Shown in pieces: positions 33,717 through 41,730 of a DNA stretch of 64,000 nt; position 1 is the first letter of the stretch; the number at the start of each line of letters is the position of its first letter. The translations under genes were made by a program, and so were the position numbers. The notes under the pieces were generated by a model that had not been told where the DNA came from, ran no database searches, and saw only the letters and a list, made by a program, of their open reading frames with translations. Source of the DNA: SIG701 sp045539595. Its GTDB lineage: Bacteria > Bacillota > Clostridia > Oscillospirales > CAG-272. The stretch lies in contig JAZQFQ010000020.1 of assembly GCA_045539595.1 (NCBI GenBank), positions 1 to 64,000 on the forward strand, written 5' to 3'.

Positions 33717-34844
33717 ATGCAAATTGGAACCAATATTAAACGGCTTCGCCGCGCAAAGGATATGACACAGGAATCCCTGGCGGAATATCTGGGTGTATCC
33801 GTATCCGCTGTGTCCCAGTGGGAATCGGAGAAAACCGCACCGGATCTATCTCTGATCCCGCCGCTGTGCCATCTGCTGGGCGTCACGTCCGATCAGCTTC
33901 TGGGGATCGATCTGGAAGCGAAAGAAAGGCGGATTGAGGAGATCCGCAATAAGGCTGAATCCTTCAGCAGCCGTGGATACAATGCGGAGGCGCACAAAAT
34001 TCTCGCCGCGGGATTGCGGGAGTACCCGGACAGCTTCAAACTCATGCAGGATCTGATGTACGCAATTTATCCCCTCATATACGATACCGCCTACAGCAAG
34101 GAAGAGCGACAGAATTTCAGCGATGAGATCATCCGCTTGGGCGAGTTGATTCTGGAAAAATGCGTGGACGATAATACCCGCCACAGTGCCATACAGCTGC
34201 TATGCTTTGTGTATTCCAAAAACGGTAATCAGGATCGTGCGGTGGAACTGGCCATGAAGATGCCTAATATAGCCGTCTCCAGAATGATGCTGCTTTCAAA
34301 TATCTACAATGGTGAAGAAGGGCATCAATGCGATAACAAGCTGCTGAATAACCTTATTCAGTTTCTGTCCAATAAAATTGTGGCATACGGACGCAAACGG
34401 GATAACGGCGAATTCTACTATACGGAGGACGACAAGGCCGTACTCCGTGACAAACAAATCGCCTTTCTCTCTCTTATGTTTGAAGACGGAGATATGGGAT
34501 TTTATCATTGCCATCTTGCGAATACCCACGCGGAGCAAGCAAGCTATTACGCGAAGAAAAATGATTCCGCAGACACCCTTGCACATCTTACCAAAGCCGC
34601 TGATCACGCAATTGGTTTTGTTACGTATTCTACGCAGGAGTGTTTTGTTCACACTTCCCTGCTTCTGCGGGAGTACCAATGTAACGGAACCGAATTCACC
34701 ACATCCGACAGCGACAACGACGCACAGGTTTTGCTGAACCGCATGAATGACAAGGTATACGACTTCATCCGCGACACGGAGGAGTTCCGCCGCATCGCGG
34801 AGACGCTGACACCCTACGCCGGCAAGTGGGATCCGGCGAAATAA
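33717..34844 (+). CDS. XRE-family regulator with long helical (TPR-like) C-terminus
   Basis: 375 residues. Residues 5-60 are a classic XRE helix-turn-helix (MTQESLAEYLGVSVSAVSQW, ending LLGID). The remaining 310 residues are alpha-helical with repeat-like pairs (NAEAHKILAAGLREYPDSFK, HTLLREY-type blocks), as in TPR-containing transcription factors that read an unknown signal. GGAGG precedes the ATG. It has its own promoter with a palindrome at the start site. No ligand or partner can be assigned. Confidence 0.85.
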   Translation: MQIGTNIKRLRRAKDMTQESLAEYLGVSVSAVSQWESEKTAPDLSLIPPLCHLLGVTSDQLLGIDLEAKERRIEEIRNKAESFSSRGYNAEAHKILAAGLREYPDSFKLMQDLMYAIYPLIYDTAYSKEERQNFSDEIIRLGELILEKCVDDNTRHSAIQLLCFVYSKNGNQDRAVELAMKMPNIAVSRMMLLSNIYNGEEGHQCDNKLLNNLIQFLSNKIVAYGRKRDNGEFYYTEDDKAVLRDKQIAFLSLMFEDGDMGFYHCHLANTHAEQASYYAKKNDSADTLAHLTKAADHAIGFVTYSTQECFVHTSLLLREYQCNGTEFTTSDSDNDAQVLLNRMNDKVYDFIRDTEEFRRIAETLTPYAGKWDPAK

Positions 34845-34884
34845 GCCGTACCTTTATTCGGGAAAATAGAGGATTCCAGCGCAT

Positions 34885-34930
34885 AAATCACCTCGTTTTG
34901 GTCAACAACAAAGGCGAGGTGATTTTTTTG
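34885..34930 (+). terminator. Terminator-like hairpin overlapping the next gene's start
   Basis: AAATCACCTCG (34885-34895) and CGAGGTGATTT (34915-34925) form an 11-bp stem with a 19-base loop and a T run to 34929. The 3' arm contains the GAGGTG that would serve as ribosome site for the TTG at 34928, so the stem could also gate translation. Confidence 0.65.
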
Positions 34931-35341
34931 CGCAAGGTTTTGGAATTTACCACTGTATTTCTCACGGGCGGGGCGGCCTACAGCCTGCTGGAGATCCTTT
35001 GGCGGGGCTACACCCACTGGACCATGACCATCACGGGCGGAGTTTGCTTCACCGTTCTGTACATCCTTCACGTGTACGGCCTGCGGATCCCCTTCTTTGT
35101 CCGGTGCGTCATCGGCAGCGCGGCCATCACGCTGGTGGAATTCGCCGTGGGATGCACCGTCAATCTGTGGCTGGGGTGGGGGGTATGGAACTACGCGAAC
35201 GTGCCCGGCAACGTGCTGGGGCAGATCTGCCTGCCCTTCTCCCTGATCTGGCTTCTGTTGTGCGCCGCGGCCTGCCCCATCTGCCGTCGGCTGGCGGGAT
35301 GCTTCCCTCCCTCTTGCAATCCGCGCCCGAAACGTATATAA
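34928..35341 (+). CDS. Small membrane protein, putative ABC-transporter type IV (PF06541-like)
   Basis: 137 residues with four transmembrane helices. The motif SLLEILWRGYTHWTM followed by GG.CF, and W.GWGVWNYAN, match the small DUF1113 / putative ABC-transporter type IV proteins of Firmicutes. I chose TTG at 34928 because family members begin just before this first helix and GAGGTG lies 6 bases upstream. A longer ATG frame from 34826 would overlap the regulator gene and run through the hairpin. Function unknown. It may depend on read-through from the XRE gene. Confidence 0.7.
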   Translation: MRKVLEFTTVFLTGGAAYSLLEILWRGYTHWTMTITGGVCFTVLYILHVYGLRIPFFVRCVIGSAAITLVEFAVGCTVNLWLGWGVWNYANVPGNVLGQICLPFSLIWLLLCAAACPICRRLAGCFPPSCNPRPKRI

Positions 35342-35342
35342 T
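35314..35342 (+). promoter_or_regulatory. Promoter of the ComEC-like hydrolase gene
   Basis: TTGCAA (35314-35319), 17-base spacer, TATAAT (35337-35342), located at the very end of the preceding gene. Confidence 0.75.
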
Positions 35343-35372
35343 TATACCAACACACAACGGAGGTAGATATAC

Positions 35373-36251
35373 GTGAAGTTCCGCCGATCATCCCCTATCC
35401 ATGGGAGTTTCCGCGGCGTAGCCGTCTTTTTATCCATAGTGGCTCTGCTGATCGCGGGAGCGCTGTCCTTCCGCATGCTCCAGCCGGCACCGGAATATCT
35501 GGAGATCCGTTTCCTGGACGTGGGACAGGGGGACAGCGCGCTGATTATTCACAAGGACGGCACCGTGATGATCGACACGGGCGAGAGCGAAAACGGCCCA
35601 TATCTGGGAAACATTCTGGACATGTGCGGCGGGAAACTCTCCTGCCTGGTCCTCACCCATCCCCATGGGGATCACATCGGTGGGGCCGCCTACATACTGG
35701 AGCATTATGATGTGGACACGGTGATCCTGCCCACCGGTCCCGGTGGGGACGGTGGATATACTGCCCTACTTGCACTTATCCGGGACAAGGGAATCGCCAC
35801 CGCCACCATGGCGTCGGGAGAAGCGTTCCGCCTCGGGGATCTTCACTTCACCTGCCTGGCACCGCTGACCGATCACGATTGGGAAAACGACAACAGTTAC
35901 GTCCTCCGCCTGGATTACGGCGAGATATCCGCCTTGTTCACGGGAGATGCGGAAAGTGCCTCCGAAGCCACCCAGTTGGCCGTATACGGTGCCGCGCCGG
36001 GCGGATTTCTCGATGTGGATTTGCTGAAGGTGGGCCATCACGGCTCCGCCACCTCCTCGACTGATCTGTATCTGGCGGCGGTAACGCCGGAGTATGCCGT
36101 CATCTCCTGCGGAGCGGACAACGCCTACGGCCATCCTCACAAGGAAGTCATCACCCACCTGACGCAGGCGGGTGCCCGGATTCTCCGCACAGATCTGTCG
36201 GGCACCGTGGTGTTCCGCACCGACGGGAATACCCTGGAGCTGATTCCCTGA
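35373..36251 (+). CDS. ComEC-type MBL-fold hydrolase, membrane-anchored
   Basis: 292 residues. GTG start at 35373 fixed by GGAGG 9 bases upstream. A basic N-terminus and one hydrophobic helix (about 14-32) form a signal anchor, so the enzyme faces outside. The domain begins LEIRFLDVGQGDSALI and has the metal motif THPHGDHIGG, FTGDAES and KVGHHGSATSS, as in the extracellular nuclease-like domain of ComEC and in stand-alone competence-related hydrolases. No ComEC membrane channel is attached. Substrate not known. Confidence 0.88.
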   Translation: MKFRRSSPIHGSFRGVAVFLSIVALLIAGALSFRMLQPAPEYLEIRFLDVGQGDSALIIHKDGTVMIDTGESENGPYLGNILDMCGGKLSCLVLTHPHGDHIGGAAYILEHYDVDTVILPTGPGGDGGYTALLALIRDKGIATATMASGEAFRLGDLHFTCLAPLTDHDWENDNSYVLRLDYGEISALFTGDAESASEATQLAVYGAAPGGFLDVDLLKVGHHGSATSSTDLYLAAVTPEYAVISCGADNAYGHPHKEVITHLTQAGARILRTDLSGTVVFRTDGNTLELIP

Positions 36252-36258
36252 TAGGCAG

Positions 36259-36291
36259 AAAAGATCCACTCGAAGGGCGAGTGGATCTTTT
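36259..36291. terminator. Bidirectional terminator between ComEC-like gene and spo0A
   Basis: AAAAGATCCACTCG (36259-36272) and CGAGTGGATCTTTT (36278-36291): a 14-bp perfect stem with an AAGGG loop. Confidence 0.93.
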
Positions 36292-36318
36292 CTTATGGAT
36301 GCATACGCATTTCCCGCC

Positions 36319-37089
36319 TCAGCGGATTTTATATTTCAGTCGCAGATTGTCTGCGATCATGGCAATGAATTCCGAGTTGGTGGGCTTGCCCCGATTGTTC
36401 TGCACCGTATAGCCGAAATAGGAATTCAGCGTATCGATGTCGCCCCGATCCCACGCCACCTCGATGGCATGGCGGATGGCCCGCTCCACCCGGGATGTGG
36501 TGGTGGCGTACTTTTTCGCCACGGAAGGATACAGCACCTTGGTAACGGAATTGATGATATCGCTGTCGCTGATGGTCATGAGAATCGCTGTGCGCAGATA
36601 CTGATACCCTTTGATGTGGGCCGGCACGCCGATCTGGTGGATGATTTTCGTCACCTGCGTCTCGATATCCGGCGACGCCCCGGCGGCGGGCGCGGAACTG
36701 CTTCCCCGATTGTGGGTCAAAGTGCCGATGTGATCCACCAGACCGGCATAATCGATGGGCATGGGCAAACACAGCGATGCGCCCGCATTGCTGGCTTCCA
36801 CGAAAATATTGTGGTTGGTCACCATGGACACCACGATGAACACCGGCTCCCGATCCGGTGCATAACTGCGATGGAGAGCCTGGCGGATCAGGGTGATCCC
36901 ATCCAGGCGGGACAGCCACACGTCCACGATTACCACATCCGGATGAACCCGCTCGATCATCTGCATGGCATCGGCTCCGTTGGTCACCTCATCAATGTTT
37001 GTATATCCCGCACGGGACAGCGCTTCGCGGCAATTCTTGCGCATTTCCGTATTTTCGTTTGCAATCAGTATTTTTGCCCCATTTCCCAT
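36319..37089 (-). CDS. spo0A: Sporulation master regulator Spo0A
   Basis: 256 residues. The C-terminal DNA-binding domain (about 145-256) is clearly Spo0A: IGVPAHIKGYQYLR, LYPSVAKKYATTTSRVERAI, GKPTNSEFIAMIAD. The N-terminal receiver keeps the phosphorylated Asp56 (VIVDVW), the same number as in B. subtilis. The acidic pair that binds Mg is Asn11-Glu12 instead of Asp-Asp, the switch Ser/Thr is Ser88, and the invariant Lys position (B. subtilis ILKPFD) reads LPMPID with Met110. Start Met at 37089 agrees with the family length. It has its own promoter and no spoIVB neighbour, unlike many Clostridia. Confidence 0.95.
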   Translation of the reverse strand: MGNGAKILIANENTEMRKNCREALSRAGYTNIDEVTNGADAMQMIERVHPDVVIVDVWLSRLDGITLIRQALHRSYAPDREPVFIVVSMVTNHNIFVEASNAGASLCLPMPIDYAGLVDHIGTLTHNRGSSSAPAAGASPDIETQVTKIIHQIGVPAHIKGYQYLRTAILMTISDSDIINSVTKVLYPSVAKKYATTTSRVERAIRHAIEVAWDRGDIDTLNSYFGYTVQNNRGKPTNSEFIAMIADNLRLKYKIR

Positions 37090-37136
37090 TGGTTCTCTCT
37101 TCTCCTTTATAGCACAATTCCTTTTTTGGTATCCAC

Positions 37137-37165
37137 ATTTTACCATATTCAAGGGAAAATTACAA
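37137..37165 (-). promoter_or_regulatory. Candidate promoter of spo0A
   Basis: Minus strand: TTGTAA (37160-37165), 17-base spacer, TAAAAT (37137-37142). Confidence 0.55.
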
Positions 37166-37238
37166 TATATTTCCAGATGAAATACTGCACGAAAAATTCT
37201 GTCAATTGTTGGTAATTTTCACCATTTGATATAAAAAC

Positions 37239-37269
37239 AGGAGACCTCGCATCCTGCGCAAGGTCTCCT
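37239..37269 (-). terminator. Terminator of the redox operon
   Basis: AGGAGACCT (37239-37247) and AGGTCTCCT (37261-37269) form a 9-bp stem. On the minus strand it is followed by GTTTTTAT. Confidence 0.85.
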
Positions 37270-37290
37270 TTATGCGTATTCGTTTTTGTA

Positions 37291-37398
37291 TCAGGCTTTA
37301 TCGGACGCCTCAACTTCATTTATAGCCTTCACCTTGGAGAATTTTCCTCCGGGAAAATTCTCACGAGGCAGACGGATGTCTTGCAATCCAGAGACATA
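37291..37398 (-). other. In-frame extension after the DUF1667 stop, with hairpin
   Basis: Reading on in the same frame past the TAA of the DUF1667 gene gives 35 residues (including RLPRENFPGGKFSKVKAIN) before a TGA. A perfect 11-bp hairpin, GAGAATTTTCC (37337-37347) with GGAAAATTCTC (37352-37362), is embedded in it. It could be an inserted palindromic repeat, a short independent peptide or a decayed tail. No ribosome site is evident. Confidence 0.4.
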
Positions 37399-37770
37399 TT
37401 ATTCTGCCTCAACCGTTTTGCAAGCCACCAGATTGGTGCCATCCTCCACGAAATCCCGTACCACGATGTCCCCGCGCCGGATCGGTGCCTGCACCGTAAT
37501 CCCCGCGATGATTCGCATGGCATCAAACAACGCCGCTTTGGAGATCGGTTTGTCCGTCTTCACCGGCAGGCGGCATTCCTCCGCTCCCTCCAGCGCCACC
37601 GTGGAGGTCAGCGTGCGCACAGGATGGGTCAGTTCCGCCTCCGCGTAGGTCTTTCCGCGAGGACAGGTGTTCCCCGTCACGCTCAGGATTGTTCCGTCCT
37701 CCGCCCGCGTCACCGTAATGGGACAGCCGGCGGGACATACCACACATGTCAGTTTTACTACCGTTTCCAT
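37399..37770 (-). CDS. DUF1667 redox protein
   Basis: 123 residues with an N-terminal CVVCPAGC cluster and a later NTCPRGKTYAEAE, the four-Cys pattern of DUF1667. These proteins accompany GlpA-like and NAD(P)/FAD oxidoreductases in Clostridia and probably bind an Fe-S cluster or metal. It starts 3 bases after the upstream gene ends, so the three-gene order (GlpA-like, FAD/NAD reductase, DUF1667) forms one unit. The exact electron path is unknown. Confidence 0.88.
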   Translation of the reverse strand: METVVKLTCVVCPAGCPITVTRAEDGTILSVTGNTCPRGKTYAEAELTHPVRTLTSTVALEGAEECRLPVKTDKPISKAALFDAMRIIAGITVQAPIRRGDIVVRDFVEDGTNLVACKTVEAE

Positions 37771-37773
37771 CCG

Positions 37774-39060
37774 TTACCCCTCCATCTGCTCCAGGCACAG
37801 CCCGATCTGAGTGCATCCGCTGTCCGCCAGCGTGCGGATCGCATCCGCCCTCAGCGTGATGCTTTCCATCTCGCCCGGTGCCACCGCGTTTCTCGCCCGT
37901 TTGGCGATTGCATTTCCCTGTTCATCCGTCACCAGCACCCGTACCTTTTTGTACGGATCTCCCACGCGGAAGAACAGACGAACATCCTCCACGCCATCCG
38001 TCACATCGATCCGTTGGGGCACGCTGTACCGCACGCCAAATCCCGGTTTTACGGTAATCGTGCGGGCGGGTGCCTTTTCCTCAGTCAGAATCCGCTGAGC
38101 GGCGGCCCGTCCCGCGATCTCCGCTTCCTCGGACACGTAATCCACCAGATCATGCACATGCAAGGCGTTACCGCACGCGTAAATGCCCTCTGCGGAGGTT
38201 TCCCGATGCTGATTCACATCCGCGCCGCCCGTCACGGGATCCATACGGATGCCCGCGCCCACGGTCAGCTCGTTCTCGGGGATCAGTCCCACGGACAACA
38301 GCAGCGTATCGCAGGGGATATACTGCTCCGTGCCCGGGATGGGACGGCGGCCGTTTGCCTCATCCACCGCGGCAATGGTCACGCCCGTGACCCGATCTTT
38401 GCCGTGGATCTGCGTCACCGTATGGGACAGATGCAAAGGAATATCAAAATCGTTCAGGCACTGGACGATGTTCCGCGCCAGGCCGCCGGAATACGGCATC
38501 AGCTCACACACGCACAACACCTTCGCCTCCTCCAGCGTCATGCGGCGGGCCATAATCAGTCCGATATCGCCAGAGCCCAGGATCACCACCCGGCTTCCGG
38601 GCATGTATCCTTCCATATTTACATATCGCTGGGCACAGCCGGCGGTGTACACACCGGCAGGACGCGTGCCGGGAATGCTCAAAGCACCACGGGTCCGCTC
38701 ACGGCATCCCATGGCCAGAATGACCGCATCCGCCTCTGCGCGGACAAATCCCGTTGCGGGAGAAACAAAACTCAGATGCCGATCCTCCGTCAGGGACAAG
38801 ACCATGGCGTCGGTGACAATCTCGATCTGTCGCTGACGCACCATATCCACATACCGGCCCGCGTACTCGGGACCGGACAATTCCTCCCCGAAGCGGTGGA
38901 GTCCGAATCCGGTATGGATGCACTGATTCAAAATACCGCCCGGCTCCCGATCCCGTTCCAGAATCAGAATATCCGAGGGAGCGATTCCCGCATCACAGGC
39001 GGCCACCGCCGCGGCCAATCCCGCCGGGCCGCCGCCGATCACAATCAGTTTCTTATGCAT
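37774..39060 (-). CDS. NAD(P)/FAD-dependent oxidoreductase
   Basis: A 428-residue flavoprotein of the pyridine-nucleotide-disulphide fold. The FAD motif GGGPAGLAAAVAACDAG is at residues 9-25, a second dinucleotide motif VVILGSGDIG is near 145-154 and YACGNA lies near the end. No redox-active CxxxxC is visible, so it is not a classical disulphide reductase. It overlaps the upstream GlpA-like gene by 8 bases. It likely passes electrons between the GlpA-like dehydrogenase, DUF1667 and NAD(P). Confidence 0.9.
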   Translation of the reverse strand: MHKKLIVIGGGPAGLAAAVAACDAGIAPSDILILERDREPGGILNQCIHTGFGLHRFGEELSGPEYAGRYVDMVRQRQIEIVTDAMVLSLTEDRHLSFVSPATGFVRAEADAVILAMGCRERTRGALSIPGTRPAGVYTAGCAQRYVNMEGYMPGSRVVILGSGDIGLIMARRMTLEEAKVLCVCELMPYSGGLARNIVQCLNDFDIPLHLSHTVTQIHGKDRVTGVTIAAVDEANGRRPIPGTEQYIPCDTLLLSVGLIPENELTVGAGIRMDPVTGGADVNQHRETSAEGIYACGNALHVHDLVDYVSEEAEIAGRAAAQRILTEEKAPARTITVKPGFGVRYSVPQRIDVTDGVEDVRLFFRVGDPYKKVRVLVTDEQGNAIAKRARNAVAPGEMESITLRADAIRTLADSGCTQIGLCLEQMEG

Positions 39061-40525
39061 GATCCTCCACCTCCCGCACTATGTCTTCTCTCTTGCGCAC
39101 CAGCCAGGATCCGCCGCCGGATTTCGTGATGTGATCCAGCGTGGTGTCCTGATCCGCTGCCAGCAGTGCCGCCGCACGGGGGGAGCAGAATCCGCCCTGA
39201 CAGCGTCCCATACCGGCCCGCGTGCGCCGCTTCAGCATATCGATATCCCGGGCCGGGAGGGGCGAGTGCATGGCACTCAGCAGATCGCCCTCCGTCACCG
39301 TTTCGCATCGGCAGATGATCCGTCCGTAGGCGGGATCGGCGGCGATGGCGGCGGCGCGCTCCTCGTCCGTCATCTCGGCGAACAGCTTGGGATTGCCCTC
39401 CGTCCGCCGGGTGGGGATGTAATTCTCCCGCTTTCGCAAGATCAATCCGTCCTCAGAGAGCAGCTGCACAATATACTCCGCCACAGCGGGTGAGGACGCC
39501 AGTCCCGGGGATTCCACGCCGATGGCGTGGATGATGCCTTTTTTCTCCTCCGAGGCAAAGAGCATGAAATCGTGGGTGGACGGCGTGGCACGGATGCCCG
39601 CGAAGTTCGTGATGGACTGGCGGGGATTCACCGACGGCACGAGCCGTTTAGCCCCCGCCGTGATCTCGGCCAGGCCGGCCGCCGTCACGGATGTATCGCC
39701 CCGCTCCACTTCATTGGCGTTGGGGCCGATCAGCAGATTCCCGTGGACGGTGCGCGCCACCAAAACGCCCTTGCCTTTGGCGGAGGGCGCGGCAAACAGC
39801 GTGGAGTTCACTGTACCGCCGCACTTTTTATCCATCAGGATATATTCGCCGCGGCGCGGAGTGATCTGTACATCCAGCCCCTCGTCGCCCAGCATTTTTG
39901 CCACATCCGCCGAGGATACCCCGGCCGCATTGACGATGCGGCGAGCGCAGATGGTATCCGTTCCGTTACTCACCGTATAGTAGCCATCCGTCTCCCGGGC
40001 ACTGCTGACGGTGAATCGGAAATAGAAATCCACCCCGTTGGTGGCGGCATTCTCCGCCGCCGCGATGGCCAGCCCATAGGGGCACACGATGCCCGCGCCG
40101 GGTGCCCACAGCGAGGCGGTAGCCGCCTCGGAGATGTTGGGCTCCACTTGCCGCAGTTCCTCCCGGGTCAGTATCCGCAGGCCCGGCACACCGTTTCGGA
40201 TGCCCCGGTCGTACAGTTCGCGCAGAGTGGCCTCATCTTCCTCGCCGAAAGCTACCACATGGGATCCGCACTTCTTGTAGGACACGCCCAGCGTGCGGCA
40301 GATCTCCTCCATCATGGCGCATCCGCGCACGTTCATTTTCGCTTTCATGGTGCCGGGCACGCAGTCGTATCCCGCATGGACAATGGCGGAATTGGCACGG
40401 GTGGCCTCCCAGGCCACGTCCGGTCCCGCCTCGGCCACGGCCACTGAGCAGTCGTATGCCGCCAGGCAGCGTGCCGTCATCGTCCCCGTGATTCCTGCAC
40501 CGATAATCAGTACATCGTAAATCAT
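39053..40525 (-). CDS. GlpA-like FAD-dependent dehydrogenase with BFD 2Fe-2S domain
   Basis: 490 residues. FAD motif IIGAGITGTMTARCLA is at 7-22, followed by SAIVHAGYD of the DAO/GlpA family. The C-terminus is a BFD-like 2Fe-2S domain (ICRCETVTEG ... RRTRAGMGRCQGGFC). Typical of anaerobic glycerol-3-phosphate dehydrogenase A and related 2-hydroxyacid oxidases in Clostridia. With the reductase and DUF1667 genes it forms a three-part oxidoreductase. Start Met at 40525 is supported by CGGAGTG. Glycerol 3-phosphate is the likely substrate, but no glpK or glpF is adjacent. Confidence 0.88.
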   Translation of the reverse strand: MIYDVLIIGAGITGTMTARCLAAYDCSVAVAEAGPDVAWEATRANSAIVHAGYDCVPGTMKAKMNVRGCAMMEEICRTLGVSYKKCGSHVVAFGEEDEATLRELYDRGIRNGVPGLRILTREELRQVEPNISEAATASLWAPGAGIVCPYGLAIAAAENAATNGVDFYFRFTVSSARETDGYYTVSNGTDTICARRIVNAAGVSSADVAKMLGDEGLDVQITPRRGEYILMDKKCGGTVNSTLFAAPSAKGKGVLVARTVHGNLLIGPNANEVERGDTSVTAAGLAEITAGAKRLVPSVNPRQSITNFAGIRATPSTHDFMLFASEEKKGIIHAIGVESPGLASSPAVAEYIVQLLSEDGLILRKRENYIPTRRTEGNPKLFAEMTDEERAAAIAADPAYGRIICRCETVTEGDLLSAMHSPLPARDIDMLKRRTRAGMGRCQGGFCSPRAAALLAADQDTTLDHITKSGGGSWLVRKREDIVREVEDHA

Positions 40526-40568
40526 GTTGTCACTCCGTTTCCGTCTGCAAACGTATTTCTTCAATAGA

Positions 40569-40597
40569 AGTATAGCACATTTTTTTCGCGCAAACAA
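40569..40597 (-). promoter_or_regulatory. Promoter of the GlpA-like redox operon
   Basis: Minus strand: TTGTTT (40592-40597), 17-base spacer, TATACT (40569-40574), 44 bases before the start codon. Confidence 0.65.
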
Positions 40598-40743
40598 GCG
40601 GTTATGCCGTATTTTATGCCGTCGAAATATATAAATATACTGTTTGTAAAAATACAAAATCCGGCACTTTGCACATCCCGTACATACACAGTGAGAAAAA
40701 ACGTCCGTCCATGGGAAAAGATGCATCTTTTTTTCGCCGCATC

Positions 40744-40772
40744 TTGCAAATCGCCGCGGCGGATGCTATACT
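40744..40772 (+). promoter_or_regulatory. Promoter of mrnC, start site at or next to the ATG
   Basis: TTGCAA (40744-40749), 17-base spacer, TATACT (40767-40772). Transcription would begin at about 40,779, the A of the start codon. Confidence 0.7.
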
Positions 40773-40778
40773 AATAGT

Positions 40779-41180
40779 ATGGATATGAATTTGAACAATA
40801 AACAAACGGCGCAAGCCGCTTCCTCCGCGCAGTTGGCTTATCTGGGCGACGCGGTACTGGAAGTGCTGGTCCGCCGCCAACTGGTGCTGAACAACGCACC
40901 CCACCCCAGCGAAACAGCGCTCTCCTATGTAACCGCCGCCGCGCAAAGCGATGCCCTGGAGCGGATTCTTCCCCATTTGACGGAGGAGGAAGAGGCCATC
41001 TACCGCCGGGCGCGCAACTCGGTGCACGCCAATGTGCCCAAGCGGGCTACCGTGGCACAATACCGCCGCGCCACGGGCTTTGAGGCTCTCTTTGCCTATC
41101 TGCACCTGATGGGGGATACGGATCGCATGGAGTGTCTGTTCCGCCTTGCCTACCCGGATATTATGGGGACGGAACCGTAA
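40779..41180 (+). CDS. mrnC: Mini-ribonuclease III
   Basis: A 133-residue RNase III catalytic domain without dsRNA-binding domain, the form that matures 23S rRNA in Firmicutes. LAYLGDAVLEVLVRRQLV contains the catalytic Asp, and FEALFAYLHLMGD the second acidic site. RRARNS.H.N.PKRA lies between. No ribosome site precedes either ATG (40779, 40785), and the promoter places the transcript start at the first ATG, so it is probably a leaderless mRNA. The gene is separated from the usual cysS neighbour. Confidence 0.92.
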   Translation: MDMNLNNKQTAQAASSAQLAYLGDAVLEVLVRRQLVLNNAPHPSETALSYVTAAAQSDALERILPHLTEEEEAIYRRARNSVHANVPKRATVAQYRRATGFEALFAYLHLMGDTDRMECLFRLAYPDIMGTEP

Positions 41181-41220
41181 TCCTTGTCCCCGCATAGAAT
41201 AGAACATGGAGGATCTACAT

Positions 41221-41601
41221 ATGGATTTCATGGATAAGATGAGTGAATGGGCGCAGAAGATTTCCGACAAGACCAACGAAGTGGTGGAAATCGGCAAACT
41301 GCACGCCAGCAATTTCAGCAAAAACGAAAAGGCAAACGAACTGAAAAAACAGATCGGTGAGATCTGCTTCAGCAAGTACCGGGCCGGAGACGAGCTCGAT
41401 CCGGAGATTGAGAATCTTTGCGCCGAGATCAAGAAACTCAAAGGACAGATCGCAGAAAACGAGCGAACCATCCGCCGCATGAAGGAAACCGCCAACGGCA
41501 CCGTAGATATGGCGGCGGCGGGATTCTGTCCCTATTGCGGTGCGGATCTGGCCAAGGATTCCAGATTCTGTGCCCGGTGCGGCAAGGAGATTGTACGGTA
41601 A
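41221..41601 (+). CDS. Coiled-coil protein with C-terminal zinc ribbon
   Basis: 126 residues. Residues 1-95 are a charged helical coiled coil (MDFMDKMSEWAQKISDKTNE ...). Residues 100-126 are a zinc ribbon with two CxxC pairs, CPYCGADL and CARCGKEI. Start at 41221 is chosen because GGAGG (41209-41213) sits 7 bases upstream. The in-frame ATG at 41206 lies within that ribosome site. Similar zinc-ribbon coiled-coil proteins are common in Clostridia with no known role. A good hairpin follows. Confidence 0.78.
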   Translation: MDFMDKMSEWAQKISDKTNEVVEIGKLHASNFSKNEKANELKKQIGEICFSKYRAGDELDPEIENLCAEIKKLKGQIAENERTIRRMKETANGTVDMAAAGFCPYCGADLAKDSRFCARCGKEIVR

Positions 41602-41617
41602 CAAAAAGAAGATGATT

Positions 41618-41649
41618 TATGCCAAGTACCCGTAAGGATACTTGGCATA
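41618..41649 (+). terminator. Hairpin terminator after the zinc-ribbon gene
   Basis: TATGCCAAGTA (41618-41628) and TACTTGGCATA (41639-41649): 11-bp perfect stem, 10-base loop, then a weak T tract (ACCATTTTATA). Confidence 0.7.
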
Positions 41650-41676
41650 ACCATTTTATATCGCTTAATAATATTA

Positions 41677-41705
41677 TTGCTTACAGTAGCGTATTTAGTT
41701 ACAAT
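41677..41705 (+). promoter_or_regulatory. Promoter of the SUKH gene
   Basis: TTGCTT (41677-41682), 17-base spacer, TACAAT (41700-41705). Confidence 0.65.
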
Positions 41706-41730
41706 TGAATAAATTTTCGGGAGGTGCAAT

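Noticed and set aside
34826..34927. ATG start at 34826 for the small membrane protein
   Set aside because: It overlaps the end of the XRE gene, passes through a terminator hairpin and adds a non-conserved hydrophilic extension.
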